Positions 40,000 through 49,648 of a stretch of 64,000 nucleotides of DNA are shown here, piece after piece. The stretch is from an uncultured Lachnospiraceae bacterium (GTDB lineage: Bacteria > Bacillota_A > Clostridia > Lachnospirales > Lachnospiraceae), in contig CAJUGZ010000001.1 of NCBI GenBank assembly GCA_910585855.1, forward strand, positions 1-64,000, read 5' to 3'. How positions within the stretch are numbered: position 1 is the stretch's first letter; every line of letters starts with the position of its first letter. The notes beneath the pieces are model-generated. The model ran no database searches. It worked only from the letters and a program-made list of their open reading frames with translations, and was not told the origin of the DNA. The translations under genes and the position numbers were made by a program.

Positions 40000-41568
40000 A
40001 TGCGCTTTGCTACATATGGACGTAAATCCGTCTATTCTGATAAATCAGATTCCGTGGATAATCAACAGAAAATGTGCCGTGATTTTGTGAATTTTAAATT
40101 TTCTGATTGTATTGATTCTTTTGAATGTTATTCTGATGAAGGATTTACGGGTGCAAATACCAATCGTCCGGGATTACAACGTCTTCTCTCTGATATTTCC
40201 AATGATCTTATAGATGTCTTAGTAGTATATCAACTTGACAGAATTTCAAGAGATGTTCGGGATTTTGCTAATATATATGCTATTTTAGAAGAAAAGAAGG
40301 TAATGTTTATTTCTATAAAAGAAAATATTGACACAACCACACCGATCGGCAAAGCTATGATGTACGTTACTATGGTTTTTGCTCAAATGGAACGTGAAAC
40401 TATAGCAGCCCGAGTAACCGATAATATGATTGGTCTTGCAAAAAAAGGCTTTTGGACCGGCGGAAACCCGCCTTATGGATACCGAAGAGAGAGAATTGAA
40501 GTAAATGGAAAAACGCACGTCATCATAGTTCCTGTTCCAGAGGCAGCAGAATATGTAGAATGGATTTTTGACACTTTCCTTCAAAATAACTATTCTCTCA
40601 ATGGAATGGAAACGGCTTTTAAACAGCAAGGAAAAAGAACTATTAATGGAGCTTTTTTCTCCACCTCACAACTACATAAAATTTTGACTATGCCATATTG
40701 TGTGACAGCAACTCCTGAAGTTTGGGATTTTTATTCTTCTCTTGGATGTCAAATGGCAGATAAAAGAGATTCTTGGGATGGAAAGTACGGTGTAATGATT
40801 TATGGTCGTTCTACCGAAAGAAATAAAAAACATCAAGTTCAGGAAAAGGAAAAATGGATTGTTGCTGAAGGAATACATAAACCATTTATATCTGCTGAGA
40901 AATGGCTCATGGCACAAAAGCAGCTCAAAGAAAATATTTTTGAGAGAAAAAAGAAATATGATATTCCCCTGCTGAAAGGAGTGCTTCGATGTGGAAAATG
41001 CGGACGCTTGATGCAAGTTTCAAGAAAAAAATATGCAAGTAAAGTATCAAGTTATTATTTTTGTATAAAAAGGGCTAGACAAGGGGTCGATTTCTGTGAT
41101 ATGAATATGATAAACTGTGAAATTCTTGATAATAAAGTTCTTGATATATTTAAACAAATAAAAGCAGACCCTTCTATTGTTTTAAAATATGCTGGAGCAG
41201 ATAAACCGAAAAACAATGAAAATATTCTAAAAGATTTAGAACAGCGTGCGGATGCTCTACAGAAAAAAATTGAACAGTTGACAGAAACTTTGTTCGATTT
41301 AAAAGAATCATCCGCTGCCAAGTATATTATTGCTAAAATTGAAAAAGAAGATTTGAATTTAGAGGCTTTGAAGCGAGAGATCGAATTAGCAAAATCGGAT
41401 ATTCGTCAAAATAAAAATGCAGTTAAAACAGTAGAGGAGAGAGCTGCAGAGATAGTAAGACTAATGAGCGGTTTAGAGGGATTTTCGGCGGCGGAAAAAA
41501 ATCAAATTATCAAAGAAGTAGTTCAGAAATGTACATGGGATGGCAAAACTCTTTTTTTAAAGTTATAA
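40000..41568 (+). CDS. Large serine recombinase (phage integrase)
   Basis: The 522-residue protein starts MRFATYGRKSVYSDKSDSVDNQQ with the catalytic Ser10. It contains YQLDRISRDVRDFANIYAIL and KAMMYVTMVFAQMERETIAARV of the resolvase domain. A recombinase domain (GGNPPYGYRR ... ) and a zinc ribbon (LRCGKCGRLMQVSRK ... YYFCIKRARQGVDFCDM) follow. The C-terminal coiled coil is at ~400-480. AAAGGAGG precedes the ATG. Its 3' end is 3 nt from the broken cpaF frame, so it sits at the prophage end and catalyses integration and, with a directionality factor, excision. Confidence 0.95.
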   Translation: MRFATYGRKSVYSDKSDSVDNQQKMCRDFVNFKFSDCIDSFECYSDEGFTGANTNRPGLQRLLSDISNDLIDVLVVYQLDRISRDVRDFANIYAILEEKKVMFISIKENIDTTTPIGKAMMYVTMVFAQMERETIAARVTDNMIGLAKKGFWTGGNPPYGYRRERIEVNGKTHVIIVPVPEAAEYVEWIFDTFLQNNYSLNGMETAFKQQGKRTINGAFFSTSQLHKILTMPYCVTATPEVWDFYSSLGCQMADKRDSWDGKYGVMIYGRSTERNKKHQVQEKEKWIVAEGIHKPFISAEKWLMAQKQLKENIFERKKKYDIPLLKGVLRCGKCGRLMQVSRKKYASKVSSYYFCIKRARQGVDFCDMNMINCEILDNKVLDIFKQIKADPSIVLKYAGADKPKNNENILKDLEQRADALQKKIEQLTETLFDLKESSAAKYIIAKIEKEDLNLEALKREIELAKSDIRQNKNAVKTVEERAAEIVRLMSGLEGFSAAEKNQIIKEVVQKCTWDGKTLFLKL

Positions 41569-41610
41569 ATTTCATTTTTTTATAGTGCGTCCGTCGGGCC
41601 TCATACGAAG
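41569..41610. other. Prophage/host junction (attachment site region)
   Basis: Reading leftward, the cpaF frame is normal through LRMRPD and then continues GRTIKK and a stop, instead of the conserved RIIVGE. The junction therefore lies within about 41580-41602 (plus strand CGTCCGTCGGGCCTCAT). The exact crossover needs the other end, which is not in the window. Confidence 0.75.
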
Positions 41611-42384
41611 GCTAGAACGTATTAAATCACGAATCGTAATCTCATTTTCCCCTTCTACATTCTTATTTCGTGTTTCTAACCGCACCAGATTCTCTACTGA
41701 GGACAGCCTTAATTCTGCACTGTCCTCTATTGTTATCACACGTTCCTTTTGAATAAAATTGGAAATCGCATTTAAAAAAGTAGTTTTTCCAGAACCAGTT
41801 CCCCCGCAGACAAAAATATTATATCCCGCAGATACCAAATCGGCAAATAACTCTGCCAATTCCTCATTCAACGCACCCCATCCAATCAAATCCTGCATGG
41901 TAATTGGATGTTCGGGAAATTTTCGAATGGTTAAAATCGGACCATTAATTGCAATCGGATTCAATACAATATTTACCCGAGATCCATCCTCTAATCGGGA
42001 ATCCACAATAGGAGAAGCTTCATTAATTCTCCTGTTTGTACGGGCAACAATCTGCTGAATCACATCCGACAGCCGTTCCTTGGACAAAAACTGCGCTTCT
42101 AGTTTTCGAATCCGTCCCTGCTCCTCTATAAAAATCGTATCATATCCATTTACCATAATTTCAGTAATCTCTGGATTTTCCAATAAATCCTGCAATACAT
42201 CCATACGACGCAGAGAATCAAAAACTGATTTACGCAGCGAAACTCTTGTTTTAAGAGGCAGATATGTTTTTTTACTCTCCTGTATTAAAACTTCATCAAT
42301 ACAGTCATAAATTTCTTCATCTGTAGCCTCTTTTGTATGATCCAGCCTTTCTAAAACCTGCTGCCGCAATGTTTCCATCCCCAT
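41572..42384 (-). pseudogene. cpaF: Tad pilus ATPase CpaF/TadA, 5' part, split by prophage
   Basis: From ATG at 42384 (GGAGG seven bases upstream) the 270-residue frame shows the CpaF/TadA type IV secretion-pilus ATPase: the N-terminal domain (LQDLLENPEITEIMVNGYDTIFIEEQGRI), VDSRLEDGSRVNIVLNPIAINGPILTIRKFP, and Walker A CGGTGSGKT. These lead into TIEDSAELRL and IRSSLRMRPD. The conserved Walker B region (RIIVGEVRG) and everything after it are missing because the phage end interrupts the gene. The remaining part should lie beyond the left end of the prophage. The lysogen should therefore lack Flp pilus assembly unless the phage excises. Confidence 0.88.
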
Positions 42385-42401
42385 TCTATTTCCTCCTGCA
42401 G

Positions 42402-43391
42402 TTATTCCATAAATCCCTGTACCCATCCAAGATATGCTTCATTTTTTATTCGATTCCAGATATCCCCTTTATCCATTTCCGCAAATCGTTCCACTTTTAC
42501 CTGTATGATTCGATTTTTCAATTCTCCAAATCCTAAAGCTGTCAAAGACTCCATCCCCTCGGAAATCTTTGCCTGTGAAAACAAATCCTCTTTAACAGGC
42601 ATAAAAATTTCATCACATAAATTTAAAATCCGGCCAATTCCCCGTACAGCATCTCCTACATCCAATATAATCCCCTCATACCCCGACTTTTCCGCCATCA
42701 GCTTAAGAAAAATTTCCCATTCCTGTCCATCCACTGATTTTATATCTTCTTCATAAAATGCTGGTGGAATATAAGAGAAGTTGTCCATCTGCCGGATAAT
42801 TCCAAGAACCCGTTCCAATCTGGTACTGCTCTGCTGTCTAAAATAATATAATGCATCTGTAATATCTGCTGCCTTACTTTCCTGAAATAGACGGCTAAAC
42901 CCAGACTGTCCTTCCAAATTCAGATATAATATCCGTTTTTTGTTTCCATAAAGCCCCGCCAAAGCAAGACAAAAACTGGTCTTTCCACAGCCCTTTACCG
43001 GAGAATAAACCCCCAGTATCCGGCACTGTTTTACTCCTACTATCGCAGAAACCGCCTGCATCGATCCCATATAGTACTGCATGACCTCCCGCATAATACC
43101 AGATGCTGCCTGATATTTTACAATAGAAGGATATTCCCCGAATACTGAAATGGGCTCACCCTGCGACAATAAGACAATATTTCCTATTTCCAAATCCCGC
43201 ACTGCCGAATCCATCAATTCAATAGAAATCAGCAGCATAGCAGGCGGATTTTCTCGTGCTGCCTCCAAAAATAATTCCAAACTGGTATAAGCCTGCACTT
43301 CAAACGGTATCTGTCCACACTCATTCAAATACCGCATCAATTTTCTAACATACTCTTCTTCCGTATCACAAATAGCCAATATCCGTTTCAT
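42402..43391 (-). CDS. cpaE: CpaE/TadZ-like pilus localisation ATPase
   Basis: This 329-residue protein has an N-terminal receiver-like domain (RILAICDTEEEYVRKLMRYLNECGQIPFEVQAYTSLELFLEA). A MinD/ParA-type ATPase domain follows, with deviant Walker A VKGCGKTSFCLALAGLYGNKKRILYLNLEGQ near residue 133 and EGIILDVGDAVRGIGRILNLCDEIFMPV. This is the plan of CpaE/TadZ, which places the Tad secretion machine in the cell. It is directly upstream of cpaF and co-transcribed with it. Because the phage only interrupts cpaF, this gene is intact but functionally isolated. Confidence 0.82.
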   Translation of the reverse strand: MKRILAICDTEEEYVRKLMRYLNECGQIPFEVQAYTSLELFLEAARENPPAMLLISIELMDSAVRDLEIGNIVLLSQGEPISVFGEYPSIVKYQAASGIMREVMQYYMGSMQAVSAIVGVKQCRILGVYSPVKGCGKTSFCLALAGLYGNKKRILYLNLEGQSGFSRLFQESKAADITDALYYFRQQSSTRLERVLGIIRQMDNFSYIPPAFYEEDIKSVDGQEWEIFLKLMAEKSGYEGIILDVGDAVRGIGRILNLCDEIFMPVKEDLFSQAKISEGMESLTALGFGELKNRIIQVKVERFAEMDKGDIWNRIKNEAYLGWVQGFME

Positions 43392-43565
43392 CCCAATTCC
43401 CCATCAATTCATCTTATCTTTCTCCCGTTTCAATTACCTAATTGATTTTCCTTCTCCTCCTTTCTTTCTTTTTTTACATTCTCTGTCTGTTATGTTATAT
43501 AACCTTTTCTGCTATAGGCTTTAAATATTTTTTTGACGATAAAAGAACAGTATAAAAAGGCAATG

Positions 43566-44003
43566 TTAAAAAACAGCTCCATTTTGGAAAAAATATATGA
43601 GTATACTTACAAGAATTGCAACTGAAAAATGAATTTTCTTTCTTTTTATTATAATTTTTGCAGCTATTCCTATAAAAGCTCCCGCTACCAATGCCATAAA
43701 ACAACACAGCACAATTTCCTTTGCCCCCAAAATCGCTCCTAGTACCGATAATACTTTCACATCACCTGCTCCGATTCCGCCTGCTATCCAAACCAGACCC
43801 ATAAGAAAAATCGGACAAAATCCCCCGCTTATCAAGTAAAACAACTTCCAAACAACCGTTCCGTCTAACCATAACATCTGCAAAAGAAATACCGCAAAAT
43901 AACCAAATAAAATCAAACGATTCGGTATACGAAAACTGCGCCAATCAAACCAGACCGCCAAAGCAGAAAATCCTATACAAAACACAACTACATATCCTGT
44001 CAT
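43566..44003 (-). CDS. Prepilin peptidase (CpaA/TadV, A24 family)
   Basis: The 145-residue, highly hydrophobic protein has about four to five membrane segments. The two aspartates of A24 peptidases are in VWFDWRSFRIPN (near residue 20) and GIGAGDVKVLSVLGAILG (near residue 78). The short form lacking a methyltransferase domain is typical of TadV/CpaA, which processes Flp prepilins. It heads the visible Tad operon (peptidase, CpaE, CpaF). No Flp pilin gene is seen between it and its neighbours. Confidence 0.85.
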   Translation of the reverse strand: MTGYVVVFCIGFSALAVWFDWRSFRIPNRLILFGYFAVFLLQMLWLDGTVVWKLFYLISGGFCPIFLMGLVWIAGGIGAGDVKVLSVLGAILGAKEIVLCCFMALVAGAFIGIAAKIIIKRKKIHFSVAILVSILIYFFQNGAVF

Positions 44004-44414
44004 TTTTATATTACAATATTTTTGGGAAAATCTTGATTCCTAAGTTTTTACTTTAGAAATAAATTTATTAGATAATTGATAGATGTAGTATAGTACAGAA
44101 AATATTATTTGTAAAGCTGTTTTTTTATTTTTGAGTTTTATCGGTTATTATTTGTTGCTGCAAAGTCTAAATCTTCTGCCGATTGAATATCTCCATTGTT
44201 CATAGACAAAGGATTTTTTTAGATAAAATACACCAGATTCGAAAACGATAGACATCCTGCTGTTCCATTCTCCAAAAAACAAAAATTTCCAACTTTTTCT
44301 AAAGTCACTGCAGGCTGTCCACCATTATTGAATCTGGCTATTTCTTGATCTCCATCTCCAAAAGCCTAATTAAAGCAAATCAATACATTGACTGCAAAAA
44401 ACATTCTTTATTGT
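44004..44414. other. Intergenic stretch with a probable gene remnant
   Basis: No complete gene is found. On the minus strand 44223-44372 is open (AFGDGDQEIARFNNGGQPAVTLEKVGNFCFLENGTAGCLSFSNLVYFI then stop) with no start codon or ribosome site. It looks like the tail of a decayed secreted or pilin-like protein. The rest is AT-rich with no clear signal. Confidence 0.35.
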
Positions 44415-45266
44415 TTATTCCTTTTTATGTATTGTTTCCTCTTTATCATTTGTCACTCTTTCAATATGCATAGCCAAATATCCAATCTCTGCTTCTTCTA
44501 AATGAATTTTCATCCCACGGGCAATTTCTTTACAAATGGTATCTGCCACTTGAAATGCTTTTGGAAACTTTAGCTCCATATAATCATTCATATTTAACTT
44601 AAGCTTCTCCCCACTGAACGCTCTGGCTACCATATAGCGAATATGATTCATAAGCCGATTATAAGCAAGCGACATAACATCAATTTTCTGTCCTGTCTGC
44701 TGCTCTACCAAAGAAATACATTCCCGCACTGCCCTTGCAATCTGCATTGCTTGAGAAACTTTTTCATCATTAATAGCGGAATGAACATGTAGCGCAATAT
44801 ATCCGATTTCATGTTCATCTATCTTTATTTGTAACTGTTCTAAAAGCATAGTTTCAATACATTGCGCTACTTTATATTCTTTATAAAACATTACCTGAAT
44901 ATCTTCTGTAAGCGGATTGCTGATCTGTTCATGATTTTTAATACGTTTTACGGCATATTCAATATGATCTGCCATAGGAAAAAGAATCGAGCGGTCAATC
45001 CGTCCAAATACTTTCTCTGCCTGATTTAACACTTCATTTGCAAGTTCTAGACAAATTGGCGAAATAGACTTTATCATCTCTTTGGCATCTCCCCGTTCTG
45101 TCAATTCCTGCAAAGAATATACCATATCTCCAATTCTTACATCTACATACTCACTGACTTTCTTTCCAAACCCAATTCCTTTTCCAAGAATTAAATACTC
45201 CCTATTTTCTTCTGCCTGAATTACAATAACTGAATTATGGTTCAATACCTTTTTTATCCTATACAT
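44415..45266 (-). CDS. PRD-type transcription antiterminator (LicT/GlcT family)
   Basis: From ATG at 45266 (MYRIKKVLNHNSVIVIQAEENREYLILGKGIGFGKK) the first ~55 residues are the RNA-binding CAT domain. Two PRD domains follow, with the regulatory histidines in ADHIEYAVKRI, IGYIALHVHSAI, MNHIRYMVARAF and IGYLAMHIERV. Such proteins bind a RAT hairpin in the leader of a PTS operon and prevent termination when sugar is present. The gene follows the EIICBA gene by about 23 nt. A matching RAT/terminator lies upstream of that gene, so it controls its own operon. Confidence 0.9.
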   Translation of the reverse strand: MYRIKKVLNHNSVIVIQAEENREYLILGKGIGFGKKVSEYVDVRIGDMVYSLQELTERGDAKEMIKSISPICLELANEVLNQAEKVFGRIDRSILFPMADHIEYAVKRIKNHEQISNPLTEDIQVMFYKEYKVAQCIETMLLEQLQIKIDEHEIGYIALHVHSAINDEKVSQAMQIARAVRECISLVEQQTGQKIDVMSLAYNRLMNHIRYMVARAFSGEKLKLNMNDYMELKFPKAFQVADTICKEIARGMKIHLEEAEIGYLAMHIERVTNDKEETIHKKE

Positions 45267-45289
45267 ATCATATCTCACTTATCTTTTAT

Positions 45290-47482
45290 TTATTCATAAA
45301 CATCAACCGCAAAAAGTGCTTCTCCTACCTTTATTTCTCCCTGTTTTAAAAGACGTATTTTTTGATTGTCCTCCAACTCCGTACATACAACCGGAGAAAC
45401 AACAGAAGGTGCATGTTTCTTCAAATAATCCAAATTTAACTTCAGCATTGGATCCCCTTTTTTTACTTTTTGTCCGTTCTCAACAAGAACCTCAAATCCC
45501 TCTCCATTTAATTTCACCGTATCAATTCCTACATGAATCAAAAGACTGATTCCTGAATCTGTTAAAAATCCAACGGCATGCTTTGTTTCAAATATAAAAC
45601 ATACTTCACCATCCTCTGGTGCTCGAACAATTTCATCTATCGGTTCTACAACAGCTCCATCTCCCATCATACGACCGGCAAATGCCTCATCTGGAGCAGT
45701 AGATAAATCCGCTGCTATCCCCTGTATCGGACTGGAAATCACTATCGTTTTTACTACTTTTTGCTGCTTTTTCACTTCTTCTGCATTTTGCTCTTTTACT
45801 GTACTCTGTTCTTTTGCCGTTGTTTCTTTTTCGTCTAAAAGTACTTCTTCCTCCGGTGCTTTTACCAGATAATCTTCCAGATTTGATTTAATTACAGTAA
45901 CATGCGGTCCATAGATTACCTGTACTCCATTTCCCTTATGCACCACTCCAGAAGCTCCGGTAAATTTCAGCAATGCATCATCTACCAACTCTGCACGATA
46001 AACCGTACACCGAAGTCTAGTAGCACAACAATCTACATCACTGATATTTTTCTTTCCACCAAGCCCTTTTGTAATCGTTGCACTAACTGGATCTTCTTTT
46101 TCTCCCTTGCTGCTTCCAGCTTTATCTCCTTCCTTTCGTGCATTTACATCCGCTCTGGTATATAATTTTGTTTCTATGTCATCATCTTCTCGTCCGGGTG
46201 TTTTAAAGTCAAATTTCATAATTAAAAACCGAAAAACCAAATAATACAAGAAAAAATAAACAATTCCAACCGGAATTACCATCATCCAACTAGTCTTTTC
46301 ATTCCCCTGTAAAATTCCGAATAGAAAATAGTCCAAAAGTCCGCCGGAAAATGTCAGTCCCACCGCAATATTTAATATATGAGCAAGCATATAAGCCGAA
46401 CCTGCCAACACTACCTGAACGGCAAATAAAGCAGGTGCAACAAATAAAAAGGAAAATTCAAGCGGTTCTGTAATACCTGTCATCATACACGCCAATGCTG
46501 CCGACAACAGCAAGCCACCTGCTGCCTTTTTCTTCTCTGGTTTTGCACAATGATACATAGCAAGCGCTGCACCCGGCAAACCAAAAATCATAAAAATAAA
46601 TTCACCGGAAAAATATCTGGTTGCATCTGCACTAAAATGTGCTACATTTGCCGAATCAGCAAGCTGTGCAAAGAAAATATTTTGTCCTCCCTGTACCATC
46701 TGTCCGGCTACTTCCATTGTACCACCCACTGCAGTCTGCCAAAATGGCATATAAAAAACATGATGCAGACCAAACGGAATCAATGCTCTTTTAATCAAAC
46801 CAAAAACTAAAGTTCCGATATATCCGCTCCCTGTCACCAATCCGCCTAATGCATAAATACCGCTTTGTACAATCGGCCAAACAAAATAAAGTCCAATTCC
46901 TACAAACATATAAACTACAGTCGAAATAATTGGTACGAATCGAGTCCCTCCAAAGAAAGATAATGCATTTGGCAGAACAATCTTATAAAATCGATTATGC
47001 AGTGCTGCTACACCTAATCCTACAATAATTCCTCCAAATACTCCCATCTGTAAAGTCGAAATACCACAAGTAGAAGCCACTGTTCCCTCTAATACGTCTG
47101 ATGCAATCTCTCCGTTTTCCAATATTTTACCAGTAATCACCAGCATAGCATTAATTGCCGTATTCATTACAAAATAAGAAATTACTGCCGAAAGTGCTGC
47201 TACTTCCTTCTCTTTCTTTGCCATACCAATTGCTACTCCTACAGCAAAAATCAAAGGCAAATTGTCAAATACTGCACTTCCCACCTTGTTCATAATTACA
47301 AGCAATGCATGAAGCAACGTTCCGTTTCCCAATATCTTACTCAATCCATAGGTAGCAATCGTTGTTTCATTTGTAAATGAACTTCCAATTCCCAGCAAAA
47401 GACCTGCAACCGGAAGAATTGCTATTGGCAGCATAAAGCTTCGTCCCACACGCTGTAACACACCAAAAATTTTGTCTTTCAT
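45290..47482 (-). CDS. PTS glucose/N-acetylglucosamine-family permease EIICBA
   Basis: The 730-residue protein fuses three PTS units. EIIC covers ~1-410 with many membrane segments (VGRSFMLPIAILPVAGLLLGIG; ALIPFGLHHVFYMPFWQTAVGG; GITEPLEFSFLFVAP). EIIB (~460-540) has the phosphorylated cysteine region DVDCCATRLRCTV. EIIA (~575-730) has LIHVGIDTVKLNGEGFEV with the active histidine. It takes up and phosphorylates glucose or a close relative. The specificity between glucose and GlcNAc cannot be fixed by eye. Expression is controlled by the leader at 47566-47681. Confidence 0.92.
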   Translation of the reverse strand: MKDKIFGVLQRVGRSFMLPIAILPVAGLLLGIGSSFTNETTIATYGLSKILGNGTLLHALLVIMNKVGSAVFDNLPLIFAVGVAIGMAKKEKEVAALSAVISYFVMNTAINAMLVITGKILENGEIASDVLEGTVASTCGISTLQMGVFGGIIVGLGVAALHNRFYKIVLPNALSFFGGTRFVPIISTVVYMFVGIGLYFVWPIVQSGIYALGGLVTGSGYIGTLVFGLIKRALIPFGLHHVFYMPFWQTAVGGTMEVAGQMVQGGQNIFFAQLADSANVAHFSADATRYFSGEFIFMIFGLPGAALAMYHCAKPEKKKAAGGLLLSAALACMMTGITEPLEFSFLFVAPALFAVQVVLAGSAYMLAHILNIAVGLTFSGGLLDYFLFGILQGNEKTSWMMVIPVGIVYFFLYYLVFRFLIMKFDFKTPGREDDDIETKLYTRADVNARKEGDKAGSSKGEKEDPVSATITKGLGGKKNISDVDCCATRLRCTVYRAELVDDALLKFTGASGVVHKGNGVQVIYGPHVTVIKSNLEDYLVKAPEEEVLLDEKETTAKEQSTVKEQNAEEVKKQQKVVKTIVISSPIQGIAADLSTAPDEAFAGRMMGDGAVVEPIDEIVRAPEDGEVCFIFETKHAVGFLTDSGISLLIHVGIDTVKLNGEGFEVLVENGQKVKKGDPMLKLNLDYLKKHAPSVVSPVVCTELEDNQKIRLLKQGEIKVGEALFAVDVYE

Positions 47483-47565
47483 TTTTCTTTCACTCCTTTA
47501 CTATTTTATTATTTTTAGCTGGACGAATATATATACTGCACACTGACTTGTAAATTTTTCCCATC

Positions 47566-47681
47566 AAAAAAGGAAGCACTAATACACATAAACATCCAAC
47601 ATGCTATGTATAGTTCATGCCTCCTAATGAGTAACATACTATAACTATATTTAAAGTAACATTTCATGCTCTTTTTGTCAA
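47566..47681 (-). promoter_or_regulatory. Promoter and RAT antiterminator/terminator leader of the PTS operon
   Basis: Minus strand: TTGACA (47676-47681) and TACTTT (47653-47658) are spaced by 17 nt. A RAT-like hairpin at 47610-47642 has the conserved TGTTACT and AGGCA loop elements between ATAGT/ACTAT arms. An overlapping terminator follows, in which GGAGGCA pairs with TGCTTCC before T6 (47566-47577). The overlap of GGAGGCA between the two structures is the hallmark of LicT/GlcT control. Confidence 0.82.
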
Positions 47682-47696
47682 GCACTTTTTATCTTG

Positions 47697-49400
47697 CTAA
47701 ATTTGAAATATATGGATACTTTCCTTCATTTCTGTCGACAATTTTCCCAAATCATTTGTCTTATTAGAAATAGTTCGAAGCTCCCCATAAATATTTTGAA
47801 TCATTCCCATCACTGTTTCAATACTGGCTGCATTTTCCTCTGAAATCGCTGCAGAATTTTGCACAGCAGCTACCATATCCGTCCGCACTTCTTCAAGTTT
47901 CTCTGTTTTTCCCATTACAATATCCATATAATTTGAAGATTCTACGATCTTATCCCTTACATCTGCAAACACTTGTTCTGTTTTTTGAATACTATTTTCC
48001 TGTTTTTGAATTACAGTATGTACCTCTTCCATACATTGTATCGTATTATCTGAATCTATAATTAAATGCTCTACCATATCTTTAATATCCTTTACTGCTC
48101 CGTTTACCTGCTGTGACAGTTTCTGAATCTGTGATGCTACTACAGCAAATCCTCTGCCTTGTTCTCCGGCCCTTGCCGATTCAATTGAAGCATTTAAAGA
48201 AAGTAAATTAGTCTGAGATGCAATCGCTGCAATCATCTCCGTTGCACTGCCAATTCGATCCACCGACTGCTTTGTCTGTCTTGTCTGCTGTTCTAAATAA
48301 TTAATCGATTCTTTTACCATTCCCATATCTCTATCCAATGCAATCAGTTCTAACATTGTCTGTTCTGATACCTTTCCAATTTGATCCGATATATGATACA
48401 TTTTCTTAATCTCTGTATGATTGCTGCCAATCACCTCACCCATAGATGTCACACCATCGCTTGCTATATTGGCATCCTCTGCCTGATTAGAACAGCTTCC
48501 TGCCATATCTTTTGCAGACTGTTCCATCTCCTGCATAACAGTTACAATATGATTTGACAAAGTATTTAGCTCAACAGATGATAAATCTAACTGATGACTT
48601 TTTCCCTGCAGCATCTCTACAATTACTTGAAGCTGACGCCGCAGTTCAAAAATTTCCCTTCCCAAAAGCCCAATTTCATCTGAACGCTTTAAAAGCCCGG
48701 AATCTACTTCAAACTTTAAATTTCCTTTTGATATTTTACGTAAAAACTCCATACTCTGTTCTAAAGCACTTACAATCCTGCTAACCAGTTGAATTACCAA
48801 AATACTAACAATAATAAGAACAACTGTAATAATCAAAAACATCTGTATACGAATTTCATTGATTACTTTCGATACGCCTTCATGCGGTGTTCCCAAAAAT
48901 ACCATTCCTACTACTTCTTTTGTACCCTCCTGATAAAATGGTACATAACATACGATATATTTCTTTCCTAAAATTTCTATATCCCGATCCAGATAATTTT
49001 CCCCTTCCCACAATACCTTCTGAATCACTTGCTCAGATGCTCTTGTTCCTATCTGACGCTCGCCTGCCTTATTTTCAATCGAAGTTAAAATACGAGTATC
49101 TCCCCAAAAAATCGTAATATCCATACCTGTATTATTTTTAATATGATCCACAATTCCAACAGCTTCTGTAATATTTAGCGAACTTCCCTTCCATAAATCT
49201 CCGTTTTCATCTATCTGATAAATTCCCGGATTTCCCACTTCAAAAATATCTCTTACTGCTACTGCCGTTGCCTGCATCCCATTGTATGCCATATCGTAAA
49301 TCCCGTTTGCGGTTCGATCAGCCGCAAGAAGAAATATTCCAATTCCTAAAAGTAAAATCGGCAGCAGTACAATCATCATAATCTTTGTCCGCAACTTCAT
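47697..49400 (-). CDS. Methyl-accepting chemotaxis protein
   Basis: From ATG at 49400 (MKLRTKIMMIVLLPILLLGIG; GAGGTGAACTG upstream) the protein has a first membrane segment at ~8-27. An extracytoplasmic Cache-type sensor follows (DENGDLWKGSSLNITEAVGIVDHIKNNTGMDITIFWGDTRILTSI; GKKYIVCYVPFYQEG). A second membrane segment is at ~190-212, then a HAMP domain. The signalling tip IAAIASQTNLLSLNASIESARAGEQGRGFAVVASQIQKLSQQ is present. It feeds CheA/CheW and fits the flagellated host. Ligand unknown. Confidence 0.93.
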   Translation of the reverse strand: MKLRTKIMMIVLLPILLLGIGIFLLAADRTANGIYDMAYNGMQATAVAVRDIFEVGNPGIYQIDENGDLWKGSSLNITEAVGIVDHIKNNTGMDITIFWGDTRILTSIENKAGERQIGTRASEQVIQKVLWEGENYLDRDIEILGKKYIVCYVPFYQEGTKEVVGMVFLGTPHEGVSKVINEIRIQMFLIITVVLIIVSILVIQLVSRIVSALEQSMEFLRKISKGNLKFEVDSGLLKRSDEIGLLGREIFELRRQLQVIVEMLQGKSHQLDLSSVELNTLSNHIVTVMQEMEQSAKDMAGSCSNQAEDANIASDGVTSMGEVIGSNHTEIKKMYHISDQIGKVSEQTMLELIALDRDMGMVKESINYLEQQTRQTKQSVDRIGSATEMIAAIASQTNLLSLNASIESARAGEQGRGFAVVASQIQKLSQQVNGAVKDIKDMVEHLIIDSDNTIQCMEEVHTVIQKQENSIQKTEQVFADVRDKIVESSNYMDIVMGKTEKLEEVRTDMVAAVQNSAAISEENAASIETVMGMIQNIYGELRTISNKTNDLGKLSTEMKESIHIFQI

Positions 49401-49446
49401 AATCAGTTCACCTCTCAAATTTCTTCCTAATTTTCTCTAAAAAACC

Positions 49447-49511
49447 AGCCAGAATCAAGAAGGAGAACTGGTGTGCAACATAATCTGGAGATATCTGTTC
49501 CTTGATTCTGG
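49447..49511 (-). promoter_or_regulatory. Long hairpin upstream of the chemotaxis receptor
   Basis: GCCAGAATCAAG (49447-49458) and CTTGATTCTGGC (49500-49511) form a perfect 12-bp stem around a 41-nt loop. On the minus strand it is followed by GGTTTTTTAG, about 45 nt before the MCP start. It could be a terminator or attenuator in the leader. Confidence 0.55.
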
Positions 49512-49552
49512 CTTTTGGTTTGGCAAAACTGTAAAAAATAATGATTCTGCCA

Positions 49553-49600
49553 TAAAAAAGTTATGCCGCTGTTATTATATCAAATAATAGCAGCGGCATA
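49553..49600 (-). terminator. Rho-independent terminator after the histidine kinase
   Basis: ATGCCGCTGTTATTAT pairs with ATAATAGCAGCGGCAT (49563-49599, one wobble), followed on the minus strand by CTTTTTTA. It ends the two-component transcript. Confidence 0.82.
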
Positions 49601-49648
49601 TATACCCTATTCTTCACATAACCTATCTGATTTTTCGCACTTCTTTTT

